Notes: a model not told the origin generated them from the letters alone. A stretch of 64,000 bases of DNA from CAVXJN01 sp963762165 (GCA_963762165.1 CAVXJN010000003.1:1674001-1738000); one strand, 5' to 3'. Positions 8,031 through 17,480 are shown, counted from the first letter of the stretch. Translations and numbers: made by a program.

Positions 8031-9070
8031 TGGCGTCCACCGAACAATGCACCGAACTGTGCCAGAGTCAGAACCGACAAGGCCGCCAGCAGCGACCATT
8101 GATACAAAGGCGCGCGTACAAACCGTGGTTCGCCCGCAACCGGCTCGGTTTCCAGTTCGCCGATGGCGGCGATCGCGGCACCCAAAGCGCGGGTATCGGC
8201 GGCGACGTAGGACGCGGCTCCGGTGATCAGCGCCATCGCCTGCAGCCGCGCCCGATCGGCCGGATCATAAATCAAACCACTGTCGCGGCGTTCTTCGGCG
8301 GCGGTGGTGCCGGCACCGATAGCGACTGTATACAGCGGCAGTTTCCGCCGCGCAGCCAGGCGCGCAGCGTCCAAAGGTTCGATGGTTCCGGTCGGGCGTG
8401 CAGCGCTGCTCAACAGCACCAACACTCTCCGCCTGGCGCTGCTGTCGCCGGCTTCTTTGACCGCCAACGCCACAGCGTCGCCGACCGCGTTGCTGCGTCC
8501 CGCGAGGCCGGTTTCGATGCGGTTCAACATGGCGTGTATCAGCTCGTGGTCATAGGTCAGTGGCACCAATGTGTAAGCTTTGTCGGCATACAACACGATT
8601 GAAATTCGATCGCCCGGCAGTTTGTCGACGAAGCGATTGAGTACGCCTTTGAGTACAGTGAGGCGATCCACCCGTTGCCGCTCGAATACGTAGTCGCGCA
8701 GGTTCATGGCGACAGAGTTGTCGACAATGAACACGATATCCCGGTGTTGGGCTGGCTGCGGCAATTGCGCACCGATCCGTTCCGGTTGCGCCATTGCCAC
8801 CAGCAGGCAAGCCAATACCAGGACTTGCCACCAACCGCGCTGCCGGAAACGGGTTGCTTGCACGCGATGCAGCGCTTCGGTCAGTGAGCCGAGGCGCGGA
8901 TGACGGTAGCGCGTCGCCGGCGAAGCGCTGTAGCCGGGCACGTCGGCTCCGGGACGGCGTTGTTGGCGCAGCAGTCTGGGCAACGCGATCCACGCCGCCA
9001 GCACGGGCACCAGCGCCCAGAGCCATACCGGCTGGGCAAAGTGGATGTCAGCGAAAGCGTTCATCGCCAT
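8021..9070 (-). CDS. batA: BatA-like VWA membrane protein with altered metal site
   Basis: 349 residues. An N-terminal helix (VWLWALVPVLAAWIALP), a second around WWQVLVLACLLVAMAQP, a VWA domain, and a C-terminal helix (YQWSLLAALSVLTLAQFGALF) give the BatA layout. The canonical metal-ion-dependent adhesion site is altered: DNSVA replaces DxSxS, LSSAA replaces the LTDG loop, and SNAVGDA replaces the usual TAIGDA threonine. The neighbouring BatB keeps its DxSxS and TD motifs, so the change is specific to this subunit. Start overlaps the previous gene by 10 bases and the end overlaps batB by 10. Confidence 0.85.
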   Translation of the reverse strand: MAMNAFADIHFAQPVWLWALVPVLAAWIALPRLLRQQRRPGADVPGYSASPATRYRHPRLGSLTEALHRVQATRFRQRGWWQVLVLACLLVAMAQPERIGAQLPQPAQHRDIVFIVDNSVAMNLRDYVFERQRVDRLTVLKGVLNRFVDKLPGDRISIVLYADKAYTLVPLTYDHELIHAMLNRIETGLAGRSNAVGDAVALAVKEAGDSSARRRVLVLLSSAARPTGTIEPLDAARLAARRKLPLYTVAIGAGTTAAEERRDSGLIYDPADRARLQAMALITGAASYVAADTRALGAAIAAIGELETEPVAGEPRFVRAPLYQWSLLAALSVLTLAQFGALFGGRQWN

Positions 9071-9513
9071 GGCTGCAACCAGTGCCTGGCCTCGCGGACC
9101 GTGTCGAGCGCCACCTCGCGGTCAGGGTCCGCCGGGCCGTAGCGTTGCGCGGCCAATGCCACCGTGAATGTGCGCCAGCGGCGTTGGCTGTGGTGATCGC
9201 GACGACGACAGGCGGACGGTAGCGGCGTGCTGGCGGTGAGGCGCGTCAGGCCGAGGGCGTGTCGCAGGGCGGACGCGGTCGAGTAAATGGCCGTGCGGGG
9301 TTCGATTCGTTCCCGCCGCAGTGCGCGCTGTAGTTGTGCCAGCCGCCGTCGAGCCGTCGAGCGTCGCGAGCGAATCCAGTACAGCGCAACGCCTGCGAGC
9401 AGCAGCACTGCGATCAGCAGGGCGACGGCCGCCGTGGTGTTCCAGATCGCGGCGCCGGGCGGCATGGCCGGAGCTAAGATGTCGGCGATCTCGACCCCCG
9501 ACGGATTGTTCAT
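9061..9513 (-). CDS. DUF4381 single-pass membrane protein of Bat operon
   Basis: 150 residues with one strong membrane helix (AAVALLIAVLLLAGVALYWI, residues about 28-47) followed by a basic, helical cytoplasmic tail rich in Arg. Position and layout match DUF4381 proteins that sit between the DUF58 and batA genes. Its ATG overlaps the DUF58 stop (ATGA), and its end overlaps batA by 10 bases. Function is not known; it may anchor or bridge the DUF58 and VWA proteins in the membrane. Confidence 0.8.
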   Translation of the reverse strand: MNNPSGVEIADILAPAMPPGAAIWNTTAAVALLIAVLLLAGVALYWIRSRRSTARRRLAQLQRALRRERIEPRTAIYSTASALRHALGLTRLTASTPLPSACRRRDHHSQRRWRTFTVALAAQRYGPADPDREVALDTVREARHWLQPWR

Positions 9514-10463
9514 CGTGCGCCTATCAACGTGGCGGGTTGAAACGGGTCGGCGGTGCTGAGTACGCGCACGGCTATACCTGCGTTGGCGAACCAGCGGGCC
9601 TGCGCCTGCAATCGTTGGCGTACCCGTTCCTCGAAACTGCGCCGCAGATCCGCACGGTGGCTATCGACTGCAATGGGCGCGCCGCCGTTGGCTGCGGCAA
9701 TTTCCAGCACGCCGGCGTCGGGCAGCGTGATCTCGGCCGGATCCAGGATCTGCAATGCACGGATCCGGTGTTCACGGTTCAAGCGCAACAATGTGGCGAC
9801 GCTAGATTCGGTCAGGTCGATGAAATCGCTCAGCAACAATAGGTCGCAGCCGGGCCGCAAGCGTGCGGCGAGCTGTGCCAATGCGTCGGCCATCGTGGGC
9901 TGTGTGGCGACATCCAGCGGCGGCGCGGGTGCCGCCGCCGTGCGGATCAAATGCCGCAGACCGATCGCGCCGTGACGCGGCGCCAACCAGTACTCCGTGG
10001 TGTCGAGTACCAACGCCCCGACCGGCGCGCCGCGCTGTTGCGCCGCCGACGCAAAGGTGATGGCGGCGGCAGCGGCGTGCTGGACTTTGAGTTGCCCGGT
10101 GGTGGCAAAGCGCATGGCGGCGCGGCGATCCAGTAACGCGAATGCGCACGGGCGCCGTTCCTCTCGAAAAACCTTGACGTAGGCGGAGCCCGCGCGGGCG
10201 CGGGCGGTGAGCCGCCAATTGATGTGGCGAGCGTCATCGCCGGGTTGGTAAAGCCGATTGTCGTCGAAATCCATTCCGCTGCCGGGACGCCTGGTTTCCC
10301 GGTCGCCGGCAACGAAGGTGCTGGCGGGGGCGCCGGTCAGCACATCAAGGTTGGCGCTTCGGGCCAACAGGTCTGCAATCTGCTCGCTGTCGAGCAGTGG
10401 TTGTTGCTCAGGTCGGACCGCCGTGCTGCGCAATAGCCGGCCCAATACAGCCGGCAGTTTCAC
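9510..10463 (-). CDS. DUF58 domain protein of Bat operon
   Basis: 317 residues from a GTG that overlaps the moxR TGA (GTGA); the frame is open further upstream but only inside moxR. The DUF58 signature is obvious: DFDDNRLYQPGDDARHINW followed by RLTARARAGSAYVKVFREER near residue 75. A degenerate VWA-like fold follows (FALLDRRAAM, LLLLSDFIDL). Unlike many DUF58 proteins it has no N-terminal membrane helices, so it is probably cytoplasmic. These proteins co-occur with MoxR ATPases, and the pair is thought to act as a chaperone or assembly unit. Confidence 0.87.
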   Translation of the reverse strand: MKLPAVLGRLLRSTAVRPEQQPLLDSEQIADLLARSANLDVLTGAPASTFVAGDRETRRPGSGMDFDDNRLYQPGDDARHINWRLTARARAGSAYVKVFREERRPCAFALLDRRAAMRFATTGQLKVQHAAAAAITFASAAQQRGAPVGALVLDTTEYWLAPRHGAIGLRHLIRTAAAPAPPLDVATQPTMADALAQLAARLRPGCDLLLLSDFIDLTESSVATLLRLNREHRIRALQILDPAEITLPDAGVLEIAAANGGAPIAVDSHRADLRRSFEERVRQRLQAQARWFANAGIAVRVLSTADPFQPATLIGAR

Positions 10464-11425
10464 GGTACGGGCACCGCTTCCAGCAAGCCGCCGATGAGCG
10501 TGTCCCGGTCGATTCCCTGGGCCTGGGCGGCATAGCCGGGAATGATACGGTGACGCAGGACATCCGGCGCCAGCTCCAAGATGTCTTCGGGAATCACGTA
10601 ATCGCGGTTGCGAAGAAATGCGAGTGCGCTGGCGGCGCGCAACACGGCGATGGAAGCCCGCGGAGAGGCGCCGACTTCGATGTGCTCGGCCCATTCCGAA
10701 CGCCACCGCCCGGGCTCGCGCGTGGCGCTGATCAGCGCCACGATGTAGCGTTCGAGCGATGCTTCGACGTGAATTTCGGCCACTTCCCGCCGTGCCTGCA
10801 AAACCGTTGCCGGCAGCAGCGGCGATTCGATCGGCGCTTGGTCCTCACCGTAGTGCAGGCGCCGGTCGCGCTGCAGGATCAGCAGTTCCTGCTCGGGTTC
10901 CGGGTAACCCAGGTTCACGTGCAGCATGAAGCGATCGAGCTGAGCTTCCGGCAATGGGTAGGTGCCGCTGTGTTCGAGCGGATTCTGGGTCGCCAGGACC
11001 AGGAACAACTCCGGCAGGCGCCGGGTCACGCCGCCGACGGTAACCTGATGCTCGGCCATCGCCTCCAGCAACGCCGACTGTACCTTGGGCGGAGCCCGGT
11101 TGATTTCGTCGGCGAGCACGATTTCGTGGAATATAGGACCTTCGACGAAGCGGAACCCATGCTCGCGGGGATCGAATATTTCACTGCCGGTCAGATCGCC
11201 GGGCATCAGGTCCGGGGTGAACTGTACGCGCTGAAAGCGGGCGTGAACGCCGCCGGCCAGGGCCTTGACCGCAGTGGTTTTCGCCAGCCCCGGCGGGCCT
11301 TCCAGGAGCAGATGGCCGCCAGTGAGCAGGCCGATCATGAGGCGGTCGAGCAAGGCGCTTTGGCCGATAATGATCTGTTCGAGGTGTTGGCGCAGGGCCA
11401 GGAACTGCGGTTGCGTCTGCATCAA
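10460..11425 (-). CDS. moxR: MoxR-family AAA+ ATPase
   Basis: 321 residues. Walker A is GPPGLAKTT (about residue 39), Walker B is VLADEINRAPPKVQSALLEAM (sensor and conserved NRA seen), and sensor 1 is LVLATQNPLEHSGTYPLPEAQLDRF, all diagnostic of the MoxR subfamily. It is the first gene of the minus-strand operon moxR-DUF58-DUF4381-batA-batB/C-batD, whose members all overlap by 4 or 10 bases, implying coupled translation and fixed stoichiometry. MoxR ATPases act as chaperones for assembly or metal insertion of partner proteins carrying VWA domains. The promoter must lie in the 133-bp divergent gap before the DUF938 gene. Confidence 0.93.
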   Translation of the reverse strand: MMQTQPQFLALRQHLEQIIIGQSALLDRLMIGLLTGGHLLLEGPPGLAKTTAVKALAGGVHARFQRVQFTPDLMPGDLTGSEIFDPREHGFRFVEGPIFHEIVLADEINRAPPKVQSALLEAMAEHQVTVGGVTRRLPELFLVLATQNPLEHSGTYPLPEAQLDRFMLHVNLGYPEPEQELLILQRDRRLHYGEDQAPIESPLLPATVLQARREVAEIHVEASLERYIVALISATREPGRWRSEWAEHIEVGASPRASIAVLRAASALAFLRNRDYVIPEDILELAPDVLRHRIIPGYAAQAQGIDRDTLIGGLLEAVPVP

Positions 11426-11558
11426 TGTATCCCGACTGAGTGGCGCGTGAGCGGGCGGCCCGGCTCGTCACGACTATGGTTGCGGGGAAATTGTAACTGA
11501 AATAGTCTGCCGCCTGTCACGGACCCGTTGGCGGGCGCAGTGAATCGGAGTAAGCGCA

Positions 11559-12158
11559 ATGCAGATGGCGAAGCCGTACGCAGAGTCCAGCGAACAAAAC
11601 AAGGCCCCGATTATGGCGGTGCTGCGGCAAGTGCTGGCGCCGGTCGGCGACGTGCTCGAGATCGGCAGCGGTACCGGGCAGCATGCCGTGTATTTCGCAC
11701 GACAGTTGCCAAGCCTGGTCTGGCAGCCCTCCGATGTGGCGGAAAACCTGCCGGGCATCGAATTATGGATTCAGGAGGCACGACTTCCGAATCTCAAACC
11801 CCCCGTCGTTTTGGACGTCGCCAGCTCGGAATGGCCCAATGCGCAATTCGATGCCGCATTCTCCGCCAACACCGCCCATATCATGGCCTGGCCCGAGGTT
11901 GAATCCATGTTCCAAGGGGTGGCCGGCATACTGCGCGGTGGCGGTCGTTTCTGTCTGTACGGACCATTCAATTACGGCGGCCGTTACAGTGCGTCCAGCA
12001 ACGAACGCTTCGACGCCTGGCTGAAGTCCCGCAATCCGCACATGGGTGTCAGGGACCTGGACGATCTGCGGGAATTGGCGGATCGGGTCGGTATGGAACT
12101 GGAGACGGATTTCGAAATGCCGGCCGACAATCGCACCTTGGTTTGGCGTAAACTTTAA
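11559..12158 (+). CDS. DUF938 SAM-dependent methyltransferase-like protein
   Basis: 199 residues. The SAM-binding motif is LEIGSGTGQHAVYFA at about residue 30, and the family-specific KPYAESSEQNK N-terminus and CLYGPFNYGGRYSASSNERFD block identify DUF938. The fold is a class I methyltransferase, but the substrate is unknown. The gene is divergent from moxR and ends 72 bp before the metallopeptidase gene; it may be a monocistronic unit. Confidence 0.85.
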   Translation: MQMAKPYAESSEQNKAPIMAVLRQVLAPVGDVLEIGSGTGQHAVYFARQLPSLVWQPSDVAENLPGIELWIQEARLPNLKPPVVLDVASSEWPNAQFDAAFSANTAHIMAWPEVESMFQGVAGILRGGGRFCLYGPFNYGGRYSASSNERFDAWLKSRNPHMGVRDLDDLRELADRVGMELETDFEMPADNRTLVWRKL

Positions 12159-12230
12159 GTTGTTTCAGCGCTGGAAAATCTTACTCGCAGTCTAATCTGT
12201 GGTCCGTGCGCCATTCCAGGGAAACGATCC

Positions 12231-13343
12231 ATGAAGACCTTCCGATGTGTGTGCGGTAATGCGATTCACTTCGACAATGCGCAGTGCATGGTATGCAAGC
12301 GCGAATTGGGGTTCTTGTCCGATCACGCTGTGTTATCCGCGATCGAACCGCACGCGCAGGAAGGTGGGTGGAAGGCGCTGGTGCCTGAGGCCGAAGGTGC
12401 GTGCTATCGCAAGTGCAGCAACTATACGACGTACAACGTTTGCAATTGGATGGTGCCGGAACAGGAGGACGACAATTTTTGCATGTCCTGTCGGTTGAAC
12501 CACGTCATCCCCAATTTATCCAAGCCGGGCAACGCGGTGCTTTGGTATCGGGTGGAAAAAGCGAAACGGCGGTTGGTGTACAGCCTCATGGATCTGCATT
12601 TGCCCATCGTCGGCAAAGACCAGGACAGCGAAAACGGCTTGGCGTTCGAGTTCCTGGAAAACGAAGACGAATCCGGCGAATTCGCCGACCCCGGGGGCGG
12701 CGTCACCACCGGCCATGCCAACGGTCTGATCACCATCAATCTGGCGGAAGCGGTGACCAGCGAACGGGAAAAGATGCGCGAGCGCTTGAACGAGCGCTAC
12801 CGGACCCTGCTTGGCCATTTTCGCCACGAAATCGGTCATTACTATTGGGACCGCCTGGTGCGCGACAGCGACTGGCTGGAAGAATTCCGGCGCCTATTCG
12901 GCGACGAGCGCCAGGACTATGCCGCGCTGCTTGACCGCTACTATGAGCAGGGACCGCCGCCGAACTGGCAGCAAACGCACATCAGCGCGTACGCCACCGC
13001 TCATCCCTGGGAGGACTGGGGCGAGAGTTGGGCGCACTACCTGCACATTCAGTCCACTCTGCAGACCGCTGAGGATTATCAACTCAGTGTGCGCAAGCAC
13101 GAATTTCAACTCGCCGACAACCCGCCCGGCGAAGGCCCGGTGCCGGCCTATTTGCCCGTGGACGGGGATTTTTTCGAATTGCTGAGTAAATGGCATGCTC
13201 TGGCCATGGCGCTCAACGCGCTCAACCGCAGCATGGGTTTGCGCGATGCCTATCCATTCGCGTTATCGGATCTGGCGATTGAAAAACTCTACCTCGTGCA
13301 CCGCGTGATTCGCCAAGCCGCCCACGATCAACGCGGTGGCTGA
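12231..13343 (+). CDS. Zinc-ribbon metallopeptidase (putative peptidase Mx)
   Basis: 370 residues. The N-terminus carries a zinc-ribbon with CVCGN (residue 5) and CMVC (about 19), and further cysteines in CYRKC and CNW / CMSC around residues 60-90. The catalytic region is FRHEIGHYYWDRLV near residue 200 (HExxH), followed by a WEDWGESWAHYLHI segment that may supply the third ligand. The protein matches the family annotated as putative zinc-binding metallopeptidase. It ends inside the 3' end of the convergent transglutaminase gene (16-bp overlap) and opens the proteolysis/amidoligase island. Substrate unknown. Confidence 0.85.
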   Translation: MKTFRCVCGNAIHFDNAQCMVCKRELGFLSDHAVLSAIEPHAQEGGWKALVPEAEGACYRKCSNYTTYNVCNWMVPEQEDDNFCMSCRLNHVIPNLSKPGNAVLWYRVEKAKRRLVYSLMDLHLPIVGKDQDSENGLAFEFLENEDESGEFADPGGGVTTGHANGLITINLAEAVTSEREKMRERLNERYRTLLGHFRHEIGHYYWDRLVRDSDWLEEFRRLFGDERQDYAALLDRYYEQGPPPNWQQTHISAYATAHPWEDWGESWAHYLHIQSTLQTAEDYQLSVRKHEFQLADNPPGEGPVPAYLPVDGDFFELLSKWHALAMALNALNRSMGLRDAYPFALSDLAIEKLYLVHRVIRQAAHDQRGG

Positions 13344-16300
13344 CGCCGCAGATCCAGGGTGTAGGGAAACTCGGGATCGCAGTCGTAGCGCAGATTCGCA
13401 TCGTCGAGCCGGCCGGAACCGGGGGTGTGGCCGTGACTCCAGAACCGGGACACGCGACGGGATTCGGCTTCGTAGGCATTGACCGGAAAAGTGTCGTAAT
13501 TGCGCCCGCCCGGATGACCCACATGATAGGTACAGCCGCCGATGGCGCGGCCGTTCCAGGTATCGAATACATCGAACACCAGTGGCGCGTGCACACCGAT
13601 GGTGGGATGCAGCGCAGAGGGCGGGTGCCAGGCGCGATAACGGACGCCGGCGACATATTCGCCTTTGGTGCCGGTGCTGCGCAGCGGCACCCGCCGTCCG
13701 TTGCATAGAATGGTATGACGACGGTCCCCCAGCCCGGTTGCCTTGATCTGCAACCGTTCCACCGACGAATCGACAAAGCGTGCCGTGCCGGTGCTGGTCA
13801 CCTCTTCGCCGAGCACATGCCAGGGTTCGATGGCGAACCGCAGATCCAGCTCGATATCGTGGTAGTGCACCGAGCCGTAATGGGGAAAGCGAAACTCCAT
13901 GAACGGCGCCAGCCAGCTGTGCTCGAACTCGTAACCGGCCTGTCGCAGATCGGTTACCACGTCGCGCACGTCGGCATCGACGTAGTGGGGCAGCATGAAT
14001 CGGTCGTGAAGTTCCGTGCCCCAGCGCACCAGCGGTTGGCGATAAGGCTGCTCCCAGAACCAGGCGATCAAACTACGCAGCAACAGCGTCTGCACGGCGC
14101 TCATGCGCGCATGGGGGGGCATTTCAAAGGCCCGCAGTTCCAGCAATCCCAGGCGTCCTTGGGCGGAGTCGGGTGAGTAGAGTTTGTCGATGCAAAATTC
14201 GGCCCGATGGGTATTGCCGGTGACGTCCACCAACAAATGCCGCAGCAGACGATCCACCAGCCAGGGCGCGGCGACTTCGCCGTCGGGCATTTGCTGAAAC
14301 GCCAGTTCCAGCTCGTAGAGTGCTTCGTCGCGTCCTTCGTCGACCCGCGGCGCTTGGCTGGTGGGGCCGATGAACATGCCGGAAAACAAGTACGACAACC
14401 CGGGGTGGTGCTGCCAATAAGTGATTAGGCTGCGCAGCACGTCAGGCCGGCGCAGCAGCGGACTGTCGCCCGGCGTGGCGCCGCCGATGGTGACGTGGTT
14501 GCCGCCACCGGTGCCGGTGTGGCGACCGTCGATCATGAATTTCTCGGTGCTCAAGCGCGACTGGTGGGCCTGCTCGTACAAGGTGGTGGTGTTGTCCACC
14601 AATTCCCGCCAGCTTGCCGCCGGGTGGATGTTGACCTCGATCACGCCCGGGTCCGGGGTGACCGATAGCCGTTTCAAACGCGGATCCCGAGGCGGTTCGT
14701 AGCCTTCCATGACCACCGGCATATCCAGCGCCGCGGCGGTGGCCTCGATGCTGGCAACCAGATCGAGATAGTGCTCGAGGTCGGTGACCGGCGGCAGGAA
14801 CACGTACAGCCGTCCTTCGCGGGCCTCCACGCACAGCGCGGTGTGGATGATGCGATCGTCCGCATCGACTTCCGGACTGGGCTGCGCGGCGATTTCCGGG
14901 TGCGGATTTCCAAGCTCCCGGTAGCGGCTGTAACGGCGCGCCACTTCGCCGGCGAAATCGCCCAACGCCGGCGCGGGCTCGAACAGGCTGCGCTCGATGT
15001 GGGGTTCGCGCTGTTTCGGGTCCACCCAGAGCAGGGCATCCAGTGGCAGCCGCAGACCCATGGGTGAATTGCCCGGCAGCAGGAACATGTGGCCGCGACG
15101 GAATTTCCAGGGGCAGGCGCGCCAGCGTTCGCGCCCGGGGTCGCGGCGCAAGGGCAGCGCAAAGCCCACCGGCTTGCCCAGCCCGCGGTTGAGCACCGCG
15201 GTCAGCGTGCGGCGCTCCAGCGGATCGTCGAGGTTCGCCTCCATGGGGTCGACGTTGTCCGGCAGATTACCTTCTTTCCATAGGTAATACAGCGCGTCTT
15301 CATAGCCGGCGACGACATTTTCCGACGACACGGACAGGTGTTCGGTCAGCGCGTGCATGAAGCGTTGCGCCTGTTCCAGGCCAAAGCCGTAGTCGCGATG
15401 CAGGTCGGCGATGAGTTCCGGACGCTGCCAGACGCCGGCGCCATCCGCGCGCCAGAAGCAAGACCAGGCCCAACGCGGCAACGGTTCGCCCGGATACCAT
15501 TTGCCTTGGGCGAAGTGCAGCACGCCTCCAGGTGCGAAGCTGCTATGCAGGCGGCGTAGCAATTCGGCGGCCCGATCCCGCTTGTGGGGACCGTCCGCGT
15601 CGGTGTTCCACTGTGCCGATTCCATGTCGTCGACGGATACGAATGTCGGTTCGCCGCCCATCGTCAGGCGCACATCGTTACGGGCGTAGCGCGCATCGAC
15701 CGCTTCTCCGAGCCGCTCGATGGCTTGCCACTGATCATCGCCGTAGGGCTTGGTGACGCGCGGGTCTTCGTGGATCCGGGCCACAGTATTGGCAAAGTCG
15801 AACGTAACTTTGGCCTCGCCGGAGAAACCGCCCGTCACCGGTGCCGCGCTGACCGGGTCCGGCGTGCATGCCAGGGGTATGTGGCCCTCGCCGGCGAACA
15901 ATCCGGAAGTGGGATCGAGGCCGAGCCAGCCCGCGCCAGGTATATAGACTTCGGCCCAGGCATGAAGATCGGTGAAATCCTGCGCCGGTCCCGAAGGGCC
16001 ATCCAGCGATTTCACGTCCGCGGTGAGTTGTACCAGATAGCCCGAGACGAACCGGGCGGCCAGGCCGAGGTGGCGCAGAATCTGCACCAGCAGCCAGCCG
16101 GAATCCCGGCAGGAGCCCCTGGCGCTGTCGAGGGTTTGCTCGCAGGTCTGCACGCCCGGCTCCATGCGTACGTTGTAGGCGATGTCCTGGGACAGTCGCT
16201 GGTTCACCTCCACCAGGAAATCGACGATGCTTTTCGGCTCGCGATCGACCGCGGCCAACCAGCCTTTCAACAGGCGCTCCGATTCACGCAACTCAAAGTA

Positions 16301-16648
16301 CGGCGTCAGTTCCCGCTGCAATTGCTCGTCATACGTGAATGGATATTTCTCGGCGTATTCCTCGACGAAAAAATCGAAGGGATTGATCACGGTCAATTCC
16401 GCAATCACTTCGACGTCGACGGTGAGCTCGCGGGTTTTCTCCGGGAACACCACCCGCGCCTGATAGTTTCCAAACGGGTCCTGCTGCCAGTTGAGGAAAT
16501 GATCTTCCGGCGTCAGCTTAAGCGCGTAGGCGTGAATCGGCGTACGGGAGTGGGGGGCCGGGCGCAAACGCAGTACATGCGGGCTGAGCAGCACAGGGTG
16601 ATCATAGTGATAGGTTGTGTGATGATTGATGGCGACGCGTATGGTCAT
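13328..16648 (-). CDS. Transglutaminase-like protein fused to DUF2126 putative amidoligase
   Basis: 1106 residues, the full length of this two-domain family. Residues 1-90 are the bacterial transglutaminase N-terminal beta region. The papain-like core has a complete triad: Cys180 in GSCRDSGW, His229 in DLHAWAEVYI and Asp245 in GLDPTSG. From about residue 290 onward (MGGEPTFVSVDD, GGGNHVTIGGATPGDSPLLR) lies DUF2126, which is classified in Pfam as a putative amidoligase related to glutamine-synthetase-like ligases. The one polypeptide may therefore both cleave or transfer and form amide bonds. It is followed in the same direction by nothing further; Anbu lies 79 bp upstream on the same strand. 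Confidence 0.9.
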   Translation of the reverse strand: MTIRVAINHHTTYHYDHPVLLSPHVLRLRPAPHSRTPIHAYALKLTPEDHFLNWQQDPFGNYQARVVFPEKTRELTVDVEVIAELTVINPFDFFVEEYAEKYPFTYDEQLQRELTPYFELRESERLLKGWLAAVDREPKSIVDFLVEVNQRLSQDIAYNVRMEPGVQTCEQTLDSARGSCRDSGWLLVQILRHLGLAARFVSGYLVQLTADVKSLDGPSGPAQDFTDLHAWAEVYIPGAGWLGLDPTSGLFAGEGHIPLACTPDPVSAAPVTGGFSGEAKVTFDFANTVARIHEDPRVTKPYGDDQWQAIERLGEAVDARYARNDVRLTMGGEPTFVSVDDMESAQWNTDADGPHKRDRAAELLRRLHSSFAPGGVLHFAQGKWYPGEPLPRWAWSCFWRADGAGVWQRPELIADLHRDYGFGLEQAQRFMHALTEHLSVSSENVVAGYEDALYYLWKEGNLPDNVDPMEANLDDPLERRTLTAVLNRGLGKPVGFALPLRRDPGRERWRACPWKFRRGHMFLLPGNSPMGLRLPLDALLWVDPKQREPHIERSLFEPAPALGDFAGEVARRYSRYRELGNPHPEIAAQPSPEVDADDRIIHTALCVEAREGRLYVFLPPVTDLEHYLDLVASIEATAAALDMPVVMEGYEPPRDPRLKRLSVTPDPGVIEVNIHPAASWRELVDNTTTLYEQAHQSRLSTEKFMIDGRHTGTGGGNHVTIGGATPGDSPLLRRPDVLRSLITYWQHHPGLSYLFSGMFIGPTSQAPRVDEGRDEALYELELAFQQMPDGEVAAPWLVDRLLRHLLVDVTGNTHRAEFCIDKLYSPDSAQGRLGLLELRAFEMPPHARMSAVQTLLLRSLIAWFWEQPYRQPLVRWGTELHDRFMLPHYVDADVRDVVTDLRQAGYEFEHSWLAPFMEFRFPHYGSVHYHDIELDLRFAIEPWHVLGEEVTSTGTARFVDSSVERLQIKATGLGDRRHTILCNGRRVPLRSTGTKGEYVAGVRYRAWHPPSALHPTIGVHAPLVFDVFDTWNGRAIGGCTYHVGHPGGRNYDTFPVNAYEAESRRVSRFWSHGHTPGSGRLDDANLRYDCDPEFPYTLDLRRQPPR

Positions 16649-16727
16649 CGGTTACCCGCAAGAGTTGTTGTTGCTCGAATCTTCTTCGAGCCTAGCAGTT
16701 ATGCGGACCGATCGCGCATCCAGCCGG

Positions 16728-17480
16728 TTATTCTTCGTCGGGCTCGGGCTGTTCCCAATCGAATCGTGGCAGGCGATTGAAAGCCCGTTTGAGACCTTCA
16801 TTCCAACGTTTCTGCAGGCTCTTGTAGAGCGGCGAAGCGAGCTTGAGATTCATGTAGTGGCGCACCTCAAGTTCGTTCTTCCAGTACATCGCCAGTTCGA
16901 ACGGCGGCCCCACTGAGATGTTGGAGCGCATGGTGGAATCCTGAGACACCAGACAGCAGCGTGCGGCGTCTTCGAGGCTGGTTTCCGGAGTGATGACCCG
17001 ATCGAGAATCGGTTTTCCGTATTTGTTTTCGCCGATCTGAAGATAAGGCGTTTCCGGCGAGGCGCTGATGTAATTGCCCTGAGGATAGATCAAATAGATC
17101 TCGTGGCCGCGACCGGCGATCTGTCCGCCGAGAATAAAAGTCGCATCCGGGCTGACGCCGCTGCGACTCAACGCTTCGGAATGGGCCTGTTGCTCACGTT
17201 GATTGATCTCGCCGATGTAATGAGCGGCATCGAACAGGTGCGCCACGTTGCGCAGATTCACGCGGCCGTCGTCTTTTTCCAGATCGCGCTGAATGGTGTT
17301 GAGTACCGATTGGGTCGTCGCCAGGCTGCCGGCGCTGAGTAGCACGAATACGCGGTCTTCCGCCCATTCGTAGACATGCATCTTGCTGTAGGTCGTGACG
17401 TAATCCACTCCGGCGTTGGTGCGCGAATCGGACGCGAACACGATGCCGCTGTTGACCTTGATGGCGAGGCAATAAGTCAT
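16728..17480 (-). CDS. Anbu-type proteasome-like peptidase
   Basis: 250 residues of the ancestral beta subunit (Anbu) family, a relative of HslV and proteasome beta subunits. The N-terminus MTYCLAIKV places Thr2 as the likely nucleophile after Met removal, and VFASDSRTNAG is the family core. FILGGQIAGRGHEIYLIYPQGNYI and YGKPILDRVI are further Anbu blocks. Unlike HslV it has no dedicated unfoldase partner. The gene is upstream of the transglutaminase-amidoligase gene and divergent from the ATP-grasp and alpha-E genes, the standard neighbourhood of Anbu. Confidence 0.92.
   Translation of the reverse strand: MTYCLAIKVNSGIVFASDSRTNAGVDYVTTYSKMHVYEWAEDRVFVLLSAGSLATTQSVLNTIQRDLEKDDGRVNLRNVAHLFDAAHYIGEINQREQQAHSEALSRSGVSPDATFILGGQIAGRGHEIYLIYPQGNYISASPETPYLQIGENKYGKPILDRVITPETSLEDAARCCLVSQDSTMRSNISVGPPFELAMYWKNELEVRHYMNLKLASPLYKSLQKRWNEGLKRAFNRLPRFDWEQPEPDEE

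Noticed and set aside
10397..11500. Plus-strand ORF of 367 codons opposite moxR
   Set aside because: Shadow of the MoxR gene, which has Walker A and B and sensor motifs.
15584..16780. Plus-strand ORF of 398 codons opposite the transglutaminase gene
   Set aside because: Shadow frame of the 1106-residue protein with a complete catalytic triad.
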